Part shown: positions 1 to 6,174 of the stretch, one piece after another | How the letters are laid out: each line of letters opens with the position of its first letter | Position numbering within the stretch: the stretch's first letter is position 1 | Source: a bacterium | GTDB lineage: Bacteria; Bacillota; Bacilli; Lactobacillales; Streptococcaceae | Length of the DNA: 16,277 nt | Direction of reading: 5' to 3' | Assembly (NCBI GenBank): GCA_905221545.1 | Contig: CAJNDO010000018.1 | Coordinates: 1-16,277, forward strand | The notes under the pieces: model-generated | The model's input: only the letters and a program-made list of their open reading frames with translations | Told to the model about the DNA's origin: nothing | Databases searched by the model: none | Translations under genes and position numbers: made by a program

Positions 1-76
1 CGAACACAGAAGTTAAGCCCTAGAACGCCGGAAGTAGTTGGGGGTTGCCCCCTGTGAGATATGGAAGTCGCTTAGC
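1..76 (+). rRNA. rrf: 5S ribosomal RNA, 3' part
   Basis: The first bases match the conserved middle and 3' part of Gram-positive 5S rRNA: the CGAACACAGAAGTTAAGCCC block, the GCCGGAAGTAGTTGGGGG helix region, and the 3' strand of helix I ending GTCGCTTAGC. The 5' portion, roughly 40 bases, lies outside the window. The 3' end is set from the expected helix I partner and is uncertain by a few bases. A tRNA follows within five bases, so this is the distal end of an rRNA operon that continues into the tRNA array. Confidence 0.93.
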
Positions 77-80
77 TCTA

Positions 81-153
81 GGGAGTTTAGCTCAGCTGGG
101 AGAGCATCTGCCTTACAAGCAGAGGGTCAGCGGTTCGATCCCGTTAACTCCCA
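81..153 (+). tRNA. tRNA-Val (anticodon TAC)
   Basis: Cloverleaf with acceptor stem GGGAGTT/AACTCCC and anticodon stem TCTGC/GCAGA. The loop CTTACAA gives anticodon TAC, which reads GUA. The T-arm contains GGTTCGATCCC. Discriminator A153; CCA is not encoded and the next base is T. It is the first tRNA after 5S rRNA. Confidence 0.97.
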
Positions 154-158
154 TTTAA

Positions 159-229
159 GCGGGTGTAGTTTAGTGGTAAAACTACAGCCTTCCAAGCTGT
201 TGTCGCGAGTTCGATTCTCGTCACCCGCT
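159..229 (+). tRNA. tRNA-Gly (anticodon TCC)
   Basis: Acceptor stem GCGGGTG/CACCCGC and anticodon stem ACAGC/GCTGT with loop CTTCCAA, anticodon TCC. T-loop TTCGATT. The discriminator is T229, usual for bacterial glycine tRNA. CCA is not encoded. Confidence 0.97.
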
Positions 230-231
230 TT

Positions 232-263
232 GAACTTTGTTCTTTTTACCAAGTTTTTAACTT

Positions 264-265
<2 letters not shown>
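232..265 (+). other. Two small hairpins in the Gly-Ile tRNA spacer
   Basis: The spacer holds GAAC-TTT-GTTC (232-242) followed by five Ts, and then CCAAGTT-TTT-AACTTGG (249-265), a perfect 7-bp stem. The second hairpin includes the first two bases of tRNA-Ile (264-265). They may act as processing or weak attenuation structures within the tRNA precursor; that role is inference only. Confidence 0.4.
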
Positions 266-337
<72 letters not shown>

Positions 338-345
338 TAGTATTT

Positions 346-415
346 AGTCCATTACTAGAGAATTGAAATATTATCTTTTCACTAAGAGGACACGGGTTTG
401 TTCCCGGCTAAACTA
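346..415 (+). pseudogene. Decayed tRNA-Glu (anticodon loop TTC) relic
   Basis: These 70 bases fill the slot between tRNA-Ile and tRNA-Ser and align almost end to end with a typical streptococcal tRNA-Glu as I recall it. The anticodon loop CTTTTCAC (374-381), the GGACACGGG run entering the T-arm (388-396) and a 3' CTAAACTA end are recognisable. The cloverleaf is broken: the acceptor strands AGTCCAT and CTAAACT mismatch at about three positions, the anticodon stem TTATC/TAAGA is largely unpaired, and the T-loop is one base short. Most differences from the recalled sequence are transitions. An alternative 7-bp pairing TTTAGTC (343-349) with GGCTAAA (406-412) also exists. I call it a pseudogene; a highly unusual but expressed tRNA-like RNA is not excluded. 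Confidence 0.7.
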
Positions 416-419
416 TTTT

Positions 420-509
420 GGAGGATTACCCAAGTCCGGCTGAAGGGAACGGTCTTGAAAACCGTCAGGCGTGTAAAAGCGTGCGTGGGTTCGAATCCCA
501 CATCCTCCT
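420..509 (+). tRNA. tRNA-Ser (anticodon TGA)
   Basis: Class II tRNA with a long variable arm (GCGTGTAAAAGCGTGC region). Acceptor GGAGGAT/ATCCTCC, anticodon stem ACGGT/ACCGT with loop CTTGAAA, anticodon TGA. The base after the acceptor stem, the discriminator, is T509, whereas bacterial serine tRNAs usually carry G73. No CCA is encoded. Confidence 0.96.
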
Positions 510-518
510 TTTTATTAA

Positions 519-592
<74 letters not shown>

Positions 593-595
593 TAA

Positions 596-668
596 GGCTC
601 GGTAGCTCAGTTGGTAGAGCAATGGATTGAAGCTCCATGTGTCGGCGGTTCGATTCCGTCTCGCGCCA
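596..668 (+). tRNA. tRNA-Phe (anticodon GAA)
   Basis: Anticodon stem ATGGA/TCCAT with loop TTGAAGC, anticodon GAA. The acceptor strands GGCTCGG and TCGCGCC pair except T4 (599) against C69 (664), and the last pair is G-T. T-arm GGCGGTTCGATTCCGTC. Discriminator A668, no encoded CCA. Confidence 0.95.
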
Positions 669-679
669 TTATATATTTT

Positions 680-760
680 GGAAGGGTAGCGAAGAGGCTA
701 AACGCGGCGGACTGTAAATCCGCTCCTTCGGGTTCGGGGGTTCGAATCCCTCCCCTTCCA
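680..760 (+). tRNA. tRNA-Tyr (anticodon GTA)
   Basis: Class II tRNA. Acceptor GGAAGGG/CCCTTCC, anticodon stem GCGGA/TCCGC with loop CTGTAAA, anticodon GTA. The extended variable arm is CTCCTTCGGGTTCGG. Discriminator A760, no encoded CCA. Confidence 0.97.
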
Positions 761-764
761 TTTT

Positions 765-835
765 ACGGGCATAGTTTAAAGGTAGAACTAAGGTCTCCAA
801 AACCTTCAGTGTGGGTTCAATTCCTACTGCCCGTG
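765..835 (+). tRNA. tRNA-Trp (anticodon CCA)
   Basis: Acceptor ACGGGCA/TGCCCGT, anticodon stem AAGGT/ACCTT with loop CTCCAAA, anticodon CCA. Discriminator G835, as expected for tryptophan. CCA tail not encoded. Confidence 0.97.
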
Positions 836-848
836 TTAATAGAATTGT

Positions 849-922
849 GGCGGGTGTGGTGAAGTGGTTAACACACCAGATTGTGGCTCTGGCATGCGTG
901 GGTTCGATCCCCATCACTCGCC
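849..922 (+). tRNA. tRNA-His (anticodon GTG)
   Basis: Anticodon stem CCAGA/TCTGG with loop TTGTGGC, anticodon GTG. The acceptor GCGGGTG/CACTCGC is preceded by the histidine-specific extra G-1 (849), which pairs with the C discriminator (922). Confidence 0.97.
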
Positions 923-935
923 TATTTTATATTAT

Positions 936-1007
936 TGGGGTATAGCCAAGCGGTAAGGCAAGGGACTTTGACTCCCTCATGCGTTGGTTCGAATCCAGCT
1001 ACCCCAG
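936..1007 (+). tRNA. tRNA-Gln (anticodon TTG)
   Basis: Acceptor TGGGGTA/TACCCCA, anticodon stem AGGGA/TCCCT with loop CTTTGAC, anticodon TTG. Discriminator G1007. No encoded CCA. Confidence 0.97.
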
Positions 1008-1016
1008 TTACTATTT

Positions 1017-1100
1017 GCCGGCGTGGCGGAATTGGCAGACGCGCTGGACTCAAAATCCAGTGTCCGCAAGGACGTGCCGGTTCGACCCCGGCCGCCGGTA
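1017..1100 (+). tRNA. tRNA-Leu (anticodon CAA)
   Basis: Class II tRNA. Acceptor GCCGGCG/CGCCGGT with a G1-T72 wobble, anticodon stem CTGGA/TCCAG with loop CTCAAAA, anticodon CAA. The variable arm is TGTCCGCAAGGACGT. Discriminator A1100. It is the last gene of the array, 13 bases before a terminator. Confidence 0.97.
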
Positions 1101-1113
1101 TAGTATAGAGTTA

Positions 1114-1142
1114 GGAACGTAGTTAATCTTCGTTCCTTTTTT
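1114..1142 (+). terminator. Intrinsic terminator of the rRNA-tRNA operon
   Basis: Stem GGAACG (1114-1119) / CGTTCC (1131-1136) followed by six Ts. It closes the tRNA array and insulates the next gene. Confidence 0.8.
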
Positions 1143-1152
1143 GTATTATTTT

Positions 1153-1161
1153 TGGTATAAT
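1153..1161 (+). promoter_or_regulatory. Extended -10 promoter for the gshA-like gene
   Basis: TGG-TATAAT, a consensus -10 with the extended TGn motif and no clear -35 hexamer upstream. It lies just after the tRNA terminator and about 45 bases before the ATG. Confidence 0.7.
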
Positions 1162-1206
1162 AGTAGTTATTCAAATTTTATTTAGAGTATGAAAGTGTAG
1201 GGTAGT

Positions 1207-2484
1207 ATGTCTCGTTCTATCGATTTATTAAAACATCGGTATTTGAAAAATATTAAAGAAAATCCTGAATTATTTATTGGGATTGAGCTGGAATATCCTG
1301 TTGCAAATTTAGAGGGGCTTGCTACAGATGTTGATGTTATAAAGGAACTATTTCATTATTTAGTTTCTGCTTTAGATTTTATTGTAGAGAAGTTAGATGA
1401 TTTTGGAAATCCTATCCAGTTAGTGGATCCGATAAGTCAGGATGCTATTTTATTTGAAGTTTCCTATACAACGATTGAGTTTGCATTTGGTAAGGCTGAA
1501 ACGATTCAAGAGGTCGAAAATCGTTTTAACAATTATATGGTAGTGATCCAGAAAAAGTTAGCTGAATCAAATCATGCTATTGTTGGCTGTGGCATTCATC
1601 CCAACTGGGATAAAAATGAGAATTATCCAGTGGCTTATCCACGCTACCAGATGTTGATGGATTATTTGAATTTGAGTAGAAATGTTATTAAATCAGATTT
1701 ACATCATTTCCCTGAATATGGTGCTTTTATCTGTGGGAGCCAGGTTCAGCTGGATGTCTCAAAATCCAACTACTTACGGGTGATTAATGCTTTTACCCAA
1801 ATTGAAGCAGCTAAAGCTTATTTATTTGCAAATTCTGAGTTTTCGGGGGCAGATTGGGATTCGAAAATTTCAAGGGATATTTTTTGGGAAGAATCCATGC
1901 ATGGTATCTATACAGAGAATGTTGGGGTTAATGCTAGACTCTTTAATGATGAAGCTGATTTTTTTGACTATCTAGATCATTCTGCAATTTTTACTGCGGA
2001 ACGTGATGGGCGGATCTATTATTTTTATCCTATTCAGGTAAGGGACTATTTAGCTACGCCTGAAATCCAGGCATTTGCTCTTAATGGTGATGAGGTTCTT
2101 ATTTACCCTCAGGAGAAGGATTTCGAAACTCATCGTAGTTATCAGTACCAAGACTTAACGACTCGAGGAACTGTTGAGTTTCGTAGTGTGTGTACACAGC
2201 CACTTGATAGGACTTTTACTTCAGCAGCTTTTCACTTGGGATTATTAGTTAATTTAGACAAACTTGAATCTTACTTAGAAACAGCCCCTTTCTTTAAAGC
2301 ATTTGGGAGAAATTATAAGTCTTTAAGGCGGCAATTTTCTAAGAAAAAGCTAACAGATGAGGAGAAAACTGCGATTATAGAGTTTTCAAAAGATTTACTC
2401 TTGCTAGCTGATGAAGGACTGAAGATGAGAAATAAACAAGAAATGATTTATTTAGAGCCTTTGCAAGAAGAATTGGGACTATAA
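1207..2484 (+). CDS. gshA: Glutamate-cysteine ligase family (GCS2) protein
   Basis: This 425-residue protein resembles the GCS2 family, which joins glutamate to cysteine with ATP to form gamma-glutamylcysteine. Visible features are an N-terminal IGIELEYP block (residues 24-31, with acidic E27 and E29 expected to bind metal and nucleotide), FEVSYTTIEF (83-92), GCGIHPNWD near 127-135, and an RGTVEFRS block near 321-328 typical of the substrate and ATP site. There is no signal peptide or membrane segment, so it should be cytosolic. It has its own extended -10 promoter and probably a weak hairpin terminator. No gshB and no GshAB fusion domain is present, so this protein alone would not make glutathione. 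The symbol rests on family resemblance; the substrate could be another amino acid pair. The ribosome binding site (GTAGGGTAG) is weak. Confidence 0.75.
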   Translation: MSRSIDLLKHRYLKNIKENPELFIGIELEYPVANLEGLATDVDVIKELFHYLVSALDFIVEKLDDFGNPIQLVDPISQDAILFEVSYTTIEFAFGKAETIQEVENRFNNYMVVIQKKLAESNHAIVGCGIHPNWDKNENYPVAYPRYQMLMDYLNLSRNVIKSDLHHFPEYGAFICGSQVQLDVSKSNYLRVINAFTQIEAAKAYLFANSEFSGADWDSKISRDIFWEESMHGIYTENVGVNARLFNDEADFFDYLDHSAIFTAERDGRIYYFYPIQVRDYLATPEIQAFALNGDEVLIYPQEKDFETHRSYQYQDLTTRGTVEFRSVCTQPLDRTFTSAAFHLGLLVNLDKLESYLETAPFFKAFGRNYKSLRRQFSKKKLTDEEKTAIIEFSKDLLLLADEGLKMRNKQEMIYLEPLQEELGL

Positions 2485-2485
2485 T

Positions 2486-2510
2486 TTCTCTTATAAAGGG
2501 AGAATTTTCT
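2486..2510 (+). terminator. Weak terminator after the gshA-like gene
   Basis: TTCTCTT (2486-2492) / GGGAGAA (2498-2504), with two G-T pairs, followed by TTTTCT. It starts two bases after the stop codon. Confidence 0.5.
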
Positions 2511-2519
2511 GAAAAATCA

Positions 2520-2528
2520 TGATATAAT
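2520..2528 (+). promoter_or_regulatory. Extended -10 promoter for thrC
   Basis: TGA-TATAAT with a perfect -10 hexamer and TGn extension. No good -35 is seen at the right spacing. The transcript start would be near 2535, giving a short leader of about 25 bases, too short for a T-box or attenuator. Confidence 0.7.
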
Positions 2529-2559
2529 GGAAGAGACTATAGATAAAGGATAGAGAGTA

Positions 2560-4044
2560 ATGACATTAGTTTATCAATCAACGCGTGATGCCAACAATAC
2601 AGTAACTGCTAGCCAGGCAATTTTGCAAGGTTTGGCAACGGATGGTGGTTTGTTTACACCAGTTACTTATCCAAAGGTAGGTTTGGATTTTAACAAATTG
2701 GGAAATGCTTCTTATCAGGAAGTTGCTAAGTTAGTTTTGTCAGCATTTTTGGATGACTTTACAGCTGAGGAGTTGGATTACTGTATCAACAATGCCTACG
2801 ATAGCAAGTTTGATACTCCAGCTATCGCGCCTTTGGTGAAATTAGACGGGCAATACAACTTGGAACTGTTCCATGGTTCAACGATTGCCTTTAAGGATAT
2901 GGCCTTGTCTATCTTGCCATACTTTATGACGACTGCTGCTAAGAAACATGGCTTGGAGAACAAGATTGTCATTTTGACAGCCACATCTGGTGATACTGGG
3001 AAAGCTGCTATGGCAGGATTTGCCGATGTGCCTGGAACTGAGATTATCGTCTTTTATCCAAAGGATGGTGTCAGCAAGGTACAAGAGCTGCAAATGACTA
3101 CTCAGACTGGCGACAATACTCATGTTATCGCCATTGACGGTAACTTTGACGATGCGCAAACAAATGTGAAACATATGTTTAACGATGTGGCTCTTCGTGA
3201 AAGATTAGCTGCCAACAAGTTGCAATTTTCATCAGCTAACTCTATGAACATTGGTCGTTTGGTACCACAAATTGTTTATTATGTTTATGCTTACGCTCAG
3301 TTGGTTAAGACTGGTGAGATTGTGGCTGGTGAAAAGGTCAACTTCACAGTACCAACAGGAAACTTTGGAAATATCTTGGCTGCCTTTTATGCCAAGCAAA
3401 TTGGTCTACCAGTTGGTAAATTGATCTGTGCTTCAAATGACAACAATGTTTTGACAGACTTCTTCAAGACACGTGTTTACGACAAGAAGCGTGAGTTTAA
3501 GGTAACAACTAGTCCATCTATGGATATCCTGGTATCTTCAAACTTGGAGCGTCTCATTTTCCACCTTTTGGGTAATAATGCGGTTAAGACAGCTGAACTC
3601 ATGAATGCCTTGAATACACAAGGTCAATATGAGTTGACTAATTTTGATGCAGAGATTCTTGATCTCTTTGCAGCTGAATATGCGACTGAGGAAGAAACAG
3701 CGGCAGAAATCAAGCGTGTTTATGAGTCAGATTCTTATATCGAGGATCCACATACGGCGGTTGCCTCGGCAGTTTATAAGAAATACCAAGCGGCTACTGG
3801 CGATGTGACTAAGACAGTGATTGCTTCAACAGCTAGTCCTTATAAGTTCCCAGTGGTTGCAGTAGAGGCTGTAACAGGGAAAGTAGGCTTGACTGACTTT
3901 GAAGCCTTGGCTCAATTACATGAAATCTCAGGAGTTACGGTGCCACCAGCAGTTGATGGCCTTGAAACAGCTCCAGTTCGTCACAAGACAACCGTGGCAG
4001 CTACTGATATGCAAGCAGCGGTGGAGGCTTATCTAGGACTTTAA
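2560..4044 (+). CDS. thrC: Threonine synthase
   Basis: Threonine synthase is a PLP enzyme that converts O-phosphohomoserine to threonine and phosphate, the last step of threonine synthesis. The 494-residue length fits the long bacterial class. The PLP-lysine motif HGSTIAFKD is at residues 105-113 with K112 as the Schiff-base lysine. An ATSGDTGKAAM block follows (about 142-152), and the phosphate-binding PTGNFGN block is near 267-273. An AAAGGA ribosome binding site sits nine bases upstream of the ATG. It is a single-gene unit: hom and thrB are not adjacent, a strong terminator follows, and no T-box leader is visible. Confidence 0.97.
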   Translation: MTLVYQSTRDANNTVTASQAILQGLATDGGLFTPVTYPKVGLDFNKLGNASYQEVAKLVLSAFLDDFTAEELDYCINNAYDSKFDTPAIAPLVKLDGQYNLELFHGSTIAFKDMALSILPYFMTTAAKKHGLENKIVILTATSGDTGKAAMAGFADVPGTEIIVFYPKDGVSKVQELQMTTQTGDNTHVIAIDGNFDDAQTNVKHMFNDVALRERLAANKLQFSSANSMNIGRLVPQIVYYVYAYAQLVKTGEIVAGEKVNFTVPTGNFGNILAAFYAKQIGLPVGKLICASNDNNVLTDFFKTRVYDKKREFKVTTSPSMDILVSSNLERLIFHLLGNNAVKTAELMNALNTQGQYELTNFDAEILDLFAAEYATEEETAAEIKRVYESDSYIEDPHTAVASAVYKKYQAATGDVTKTVIASTASPYKFPVVAVEAVTGKVGLTDFEALAQLHEISGVTVPPAVDGLETAPVRHKTTVAATDMQAAVEAYLGL

Positions 4045-4056
4045 GACAGAGGGAGT

Positions 4057-4090
4057 AAACTCGGTTGGGAAACCAACTGAGTTTCTTTTC
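4057..4090 (+). terminator. Strong terminator after thrC
   Basis: Twelve-base arms AAACTCGGTTGG (4057-4068) and CCAACTGAGTTT (4073-4084), with one imperfect pair, close on a GAAA tetraloop and are followed by CTTTTC. The next gene starts only 15 bases later with no obvious promoter, so it may rely on readthrough. Confidence 0.85.
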
Positions 4091-4104
4091 ATCAGGAGGA
4101 GAGA

Positions 4105-5385
4105 TTGTTTAAGAAAAATAAAGACATTCTTAATATTGCCTTGCCAGCTATGGGTGAAAACTTTTTGCAGATGCTCATGGGAATGGTGGACAGTTATTTG
4201 GTTGCTCATTTAGGATTGATAGCTATTTCAGGTGTTTCAGTAGCTGGTAATATTATCACGATTTATCAGGCGATTTTCATTGCTCTGGGGGCAGCTATTT
4301 CTAGTGTTATTTCAAAAAGTTTGGGGCAGAAGGATCAGTCTAAGCTAGCCTATCATGTGACTGAGGCGTTGAAAATTACTTTACTAGTAAGTTTTCTTTT
4401 AGGAGCTTTGTCCATCTTCGCTGGGCAAGAGATGATTGGACTCTTGGGAACGGAGAGAGATGTGGCCGAAAGTGGAGGACTCTACCTATCTTTGGTAGGT
4501 GGTTCGATTGTTCTTTTGGGATTAATGACCAGTCTGGGAGCCTTGATTCGGGCAACGCATAATCCACGTCTGCCTCTTTATGTTAGTCTCTTGTCAAATG
4601 CCTTGAATATTCTCTTTTCCAGTCTAGCTATTTTTATCCTTGATATGGGGATAGCGGGTGTTGCTTGGGGGACTATTCTGTCTCGTTTGGTTGGTCTTGT
4701 GATTTTGTGGTCACGATTAAAACTTCCTTATACGAAACCGACTTTTGGTTTAGATAAGGAACTGTTGACCTTGGCTTTACCAGCAGCTGGAGAGCGGCTT
4801 ATGATGAGGGCTGGAGATGTCGTTATCATTGCTTTGGTTGTGTCTTTTGGGACGGAGGCAGTGGCTGGAAATGCGGTCGGAGAAGTCTTGACCCAGTTTA
4901 ACTACATGCCTGCCTTTGGCGTTGCTACGGCAACGGTCATGCTGGTAGCTCGAGCAGTTGGAGAGGATGATTGGAAAAGAGTCGCTAGTTTGAGTAAGCA
5001 AACCTTTTGGCTTTCTCTGATTCTCATGTTGCCTTTTACCTTCAGTATCTATGCCTTAGGGATACCACTGACTCATCTCTATACGACTGATCCTCTAGCA
5101 GTTGAGGCTAGTGTTCTAGTGACACTTTTTTCACTACTTGGAACTCCTATGACGATAGGAACAGTCATCTATACGGCAGTTTGGCAGGGTTTGGGCAATG
5201 CCCGGCTTCCCTTTTATGCGACAAGTATAGGAATGTGGTGTATTCGCATTGGAACAGGATATCTGATGGGGATTGTTTTTGGTTGGGGTTTGCCTGGTAT
5301 TTGGGCAGGAACTCTTTTGGATAATGGTTTTCGTTGGTTATTTCTACGCTACCGCTACCAGCGTTATATGAGCTTGAAAGGATAG
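4105..5385 (+). CDS. MATE family efflux transporter
   Basis: This 426-residue integral membrane protein belongs to the multidrug and toxic compound extrusion family, which exports cations or drugs in exchange for Na+ or H+. It has two repeated halves, each about 200 residues with roughly six hydrophobic helices. The N-terminal ALPAMGENFLQMLMGMVDSY and the second-half ALPAAGERLMMRAGD are matching family signatures. The start is a TTG preceded closely (four bases) by AGGAGGA; there is no ATG upstream in frame. It resembles DinF-type members, but the recA-linked DinF of streptococci lies elsewhere, so no symbol is given. Substrate unknown. It is followed after three bases by the HAD gene, an operon arrangement. 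Confidence 0.9.
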   Translation: MFKKNKDILNIALPAMGENFLQMLMGMVDSYLVAHLGLIAISGVSVAGNIITIYQAIFIALGAAISSVISKSLGQKDQSKLAYHVTEALKITLLVSFLLGALSIFAGQEMIGLLGTERDVAESGGLYLSLVGGSIVLLGLMTSLGALIRATHNPRLPLYVSLLSNALNILFSSLAIFILDMGIAGVAWGTILSRLVGLVILWSRLKLPYTKPTFGLDKELLTLALPAAGERLMMRAGDVVIIALVVSFGTEAVAGNAVGEVLTQFNYMPAFGVATATVMLVARAVGEDDWKRVASLSKQTFWLSLILMLPFTFSIYALGIPLTHLYTTDPLAVEASVLVTLFSLLGTPMTIGTVIYTAVWQGLGNARLPFYATSIGMWCIRIGTGYLMGIVFGWGLPGIWAGTLLDNGFRWLFLRYRYQRYMSLKG

Positions 5386-5388
5386 GAA

Positions 5389-6006
5389 ATGCAAAAAACA
5401 GCTTTTATTTGGGATTTAGATGGGACTTTATTGGACTCTTACGAAGCGATTTTGTCAGGGATTGAGGAGACTTTTGCTCAGTTTTCTATTCCTTATGATA
5501 AGGAGAAAGTGAGAGAGTTTATCCTCAAGTATTCGGTGCAGGATTTGCTTGTGCAGGTGGCAGAAGAGCGAAAACTAGGTGTGGAAGAGCTAAATGAGGT
5601 GCGTGCCCAGAGTTTGGCTGAAAAGAATGCCCAGGTAGTCTTAATGCCAGGTGCGCGTGAGGTGTTGGCTTGGGCAGACCAAGTAGGGATTCGGAACTTT
5701 GTTTACACTCATAAGGGAGACAATGCTTTTACCATTCTAAGAGACTTGGGGTTGGAATCCTATTTTACAGAGATTTTAACCAGTCAGAGTGGCTTTGCGC
5801 GGAAGCCAAGTCCAGAAGCGGCTACCTATCTGTTAGACAATTATCAGTTGGATCCTGAGAAGACCTATTATATAGGGGATCGGACTCTGGATGTGGAATT
5901 TGCTCAGAATAGTGGGATTCAAAGTATCAACTTTTTAGAGTCGACTTATGAAGGCAATCATAGAATTCAAGAACTAGCAGATATTCCTTACATTTTTGGG
6001 GATTGA
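5389..6006 (+). CDS. HAD-superfamily phosphatase (phosphoglycolate-phosphatase-like)
   Basis: This 205-residue protein carries all four HAD motifs: DLDGT with nucleophile D9 and acid/base D11, motif II T107 (VYTHKG), motif III K139 (ARKPSPE), and motif IV GDRTLD with D164 and D168. A helical cap (about residues 17-85) between motifs I and II marks subfamily I, like Gph and PgmB. It likely dephosphorylates a small phosphorylated metabolite; the substrate cannot be told from sequence. Its AAAGGA ribosome binding site overlaps the end of the MATE gene and only three bases separate the frames, so the two are co-transcribed and probably translationally coupled. Confidence 0.9.
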   Translation: MQKTAFIWDLDGTLLDSYEAILSGIEETFAQFSIPYDKEKVREFILKYSVQDLLVQVAEERKLGVEELNEVRAQSLAEKNAQVVLMPGAREVLAWADQVGIRNFVYTHKGDNAFTILRDLGLESYFTEILTSQSGFARKPSPEAATYLLDNYQLDPEKTYYIGDRTLDVEFAQNSGIQSINFLESTYEGNHRIQELADIPYIFGD

Positions 6007-6020
6007 GAACGATAAGATTG

Positions 6021-6097
6021 TGTCAGTTTTATGACAGAGACCTAACAAACTATTTCAAGTAACCGAGTTTGTTACAAGGAATAGACAGTTCTGTTAA
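6021..6097 (+). promoter_or_regulatory. Inverted repeats and possible WalR half-sites upstream of the LysM gene
   Basis: Three structures lie here. TGTCA-GTTTTA-TGACA is an inverted repeat (6021-6036). TAACAAACT (6043-6051) and AGTTTGTTA (6066-6074) form a perfect 9-bp inverted repeat with a 14-base spacer. TGTTAC (6070) and TGTTAA (6092) are in direct orientation 22 bp apart. TGTTAN resembles half of the WalR (VicR) consensus of two hexamers spaced 11 bp start to start. The pneumococcal LysM homologue is reported to be in the WalRK regulon. The exact canonical 11-bp spacing is not found, so assignment is tentative. Confidence 0.35.
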
Positions 6098-6098
6098 A

Positions 6099-6120
6099 TA
6101 GGCCCGAGAGGGCTTTTTTT
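6099..6120 (+). terminator. Terminator after the MATE-HAD operon
   Basis: AGGCCC (6100-6105) / GGGCTT (6110-6115) with GAGA loop and a run of seven Ts. It is about 95 bases past the HAD stop, so the message has a long 3' tail. Confidence 0.85.
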
Positions 6121-6132
6121 CTGCTCTTTTTG

Positions 6133-6141
6133 TGTTATGAT
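6133..6141 (+). promoter_or_regulatory. Extended -10 promoter for the LysM gene
   Basis: TGT-TATGAT, extended -10. The -35 position falls in the T-run of the preceding terminator and is not consensus, consistent with a need for an activator. Confidence 0.55.
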
Positions 6142-6174
6142 AGACAGGTACTCATTTGAAAGGAAGTTGAAAGA

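Noticed and set aside
2485..2559. T-box or threonine attenuator before thrC
   Set aside because: The expected leader is only about 25 bases and holds no specifier stem or antiterminator.
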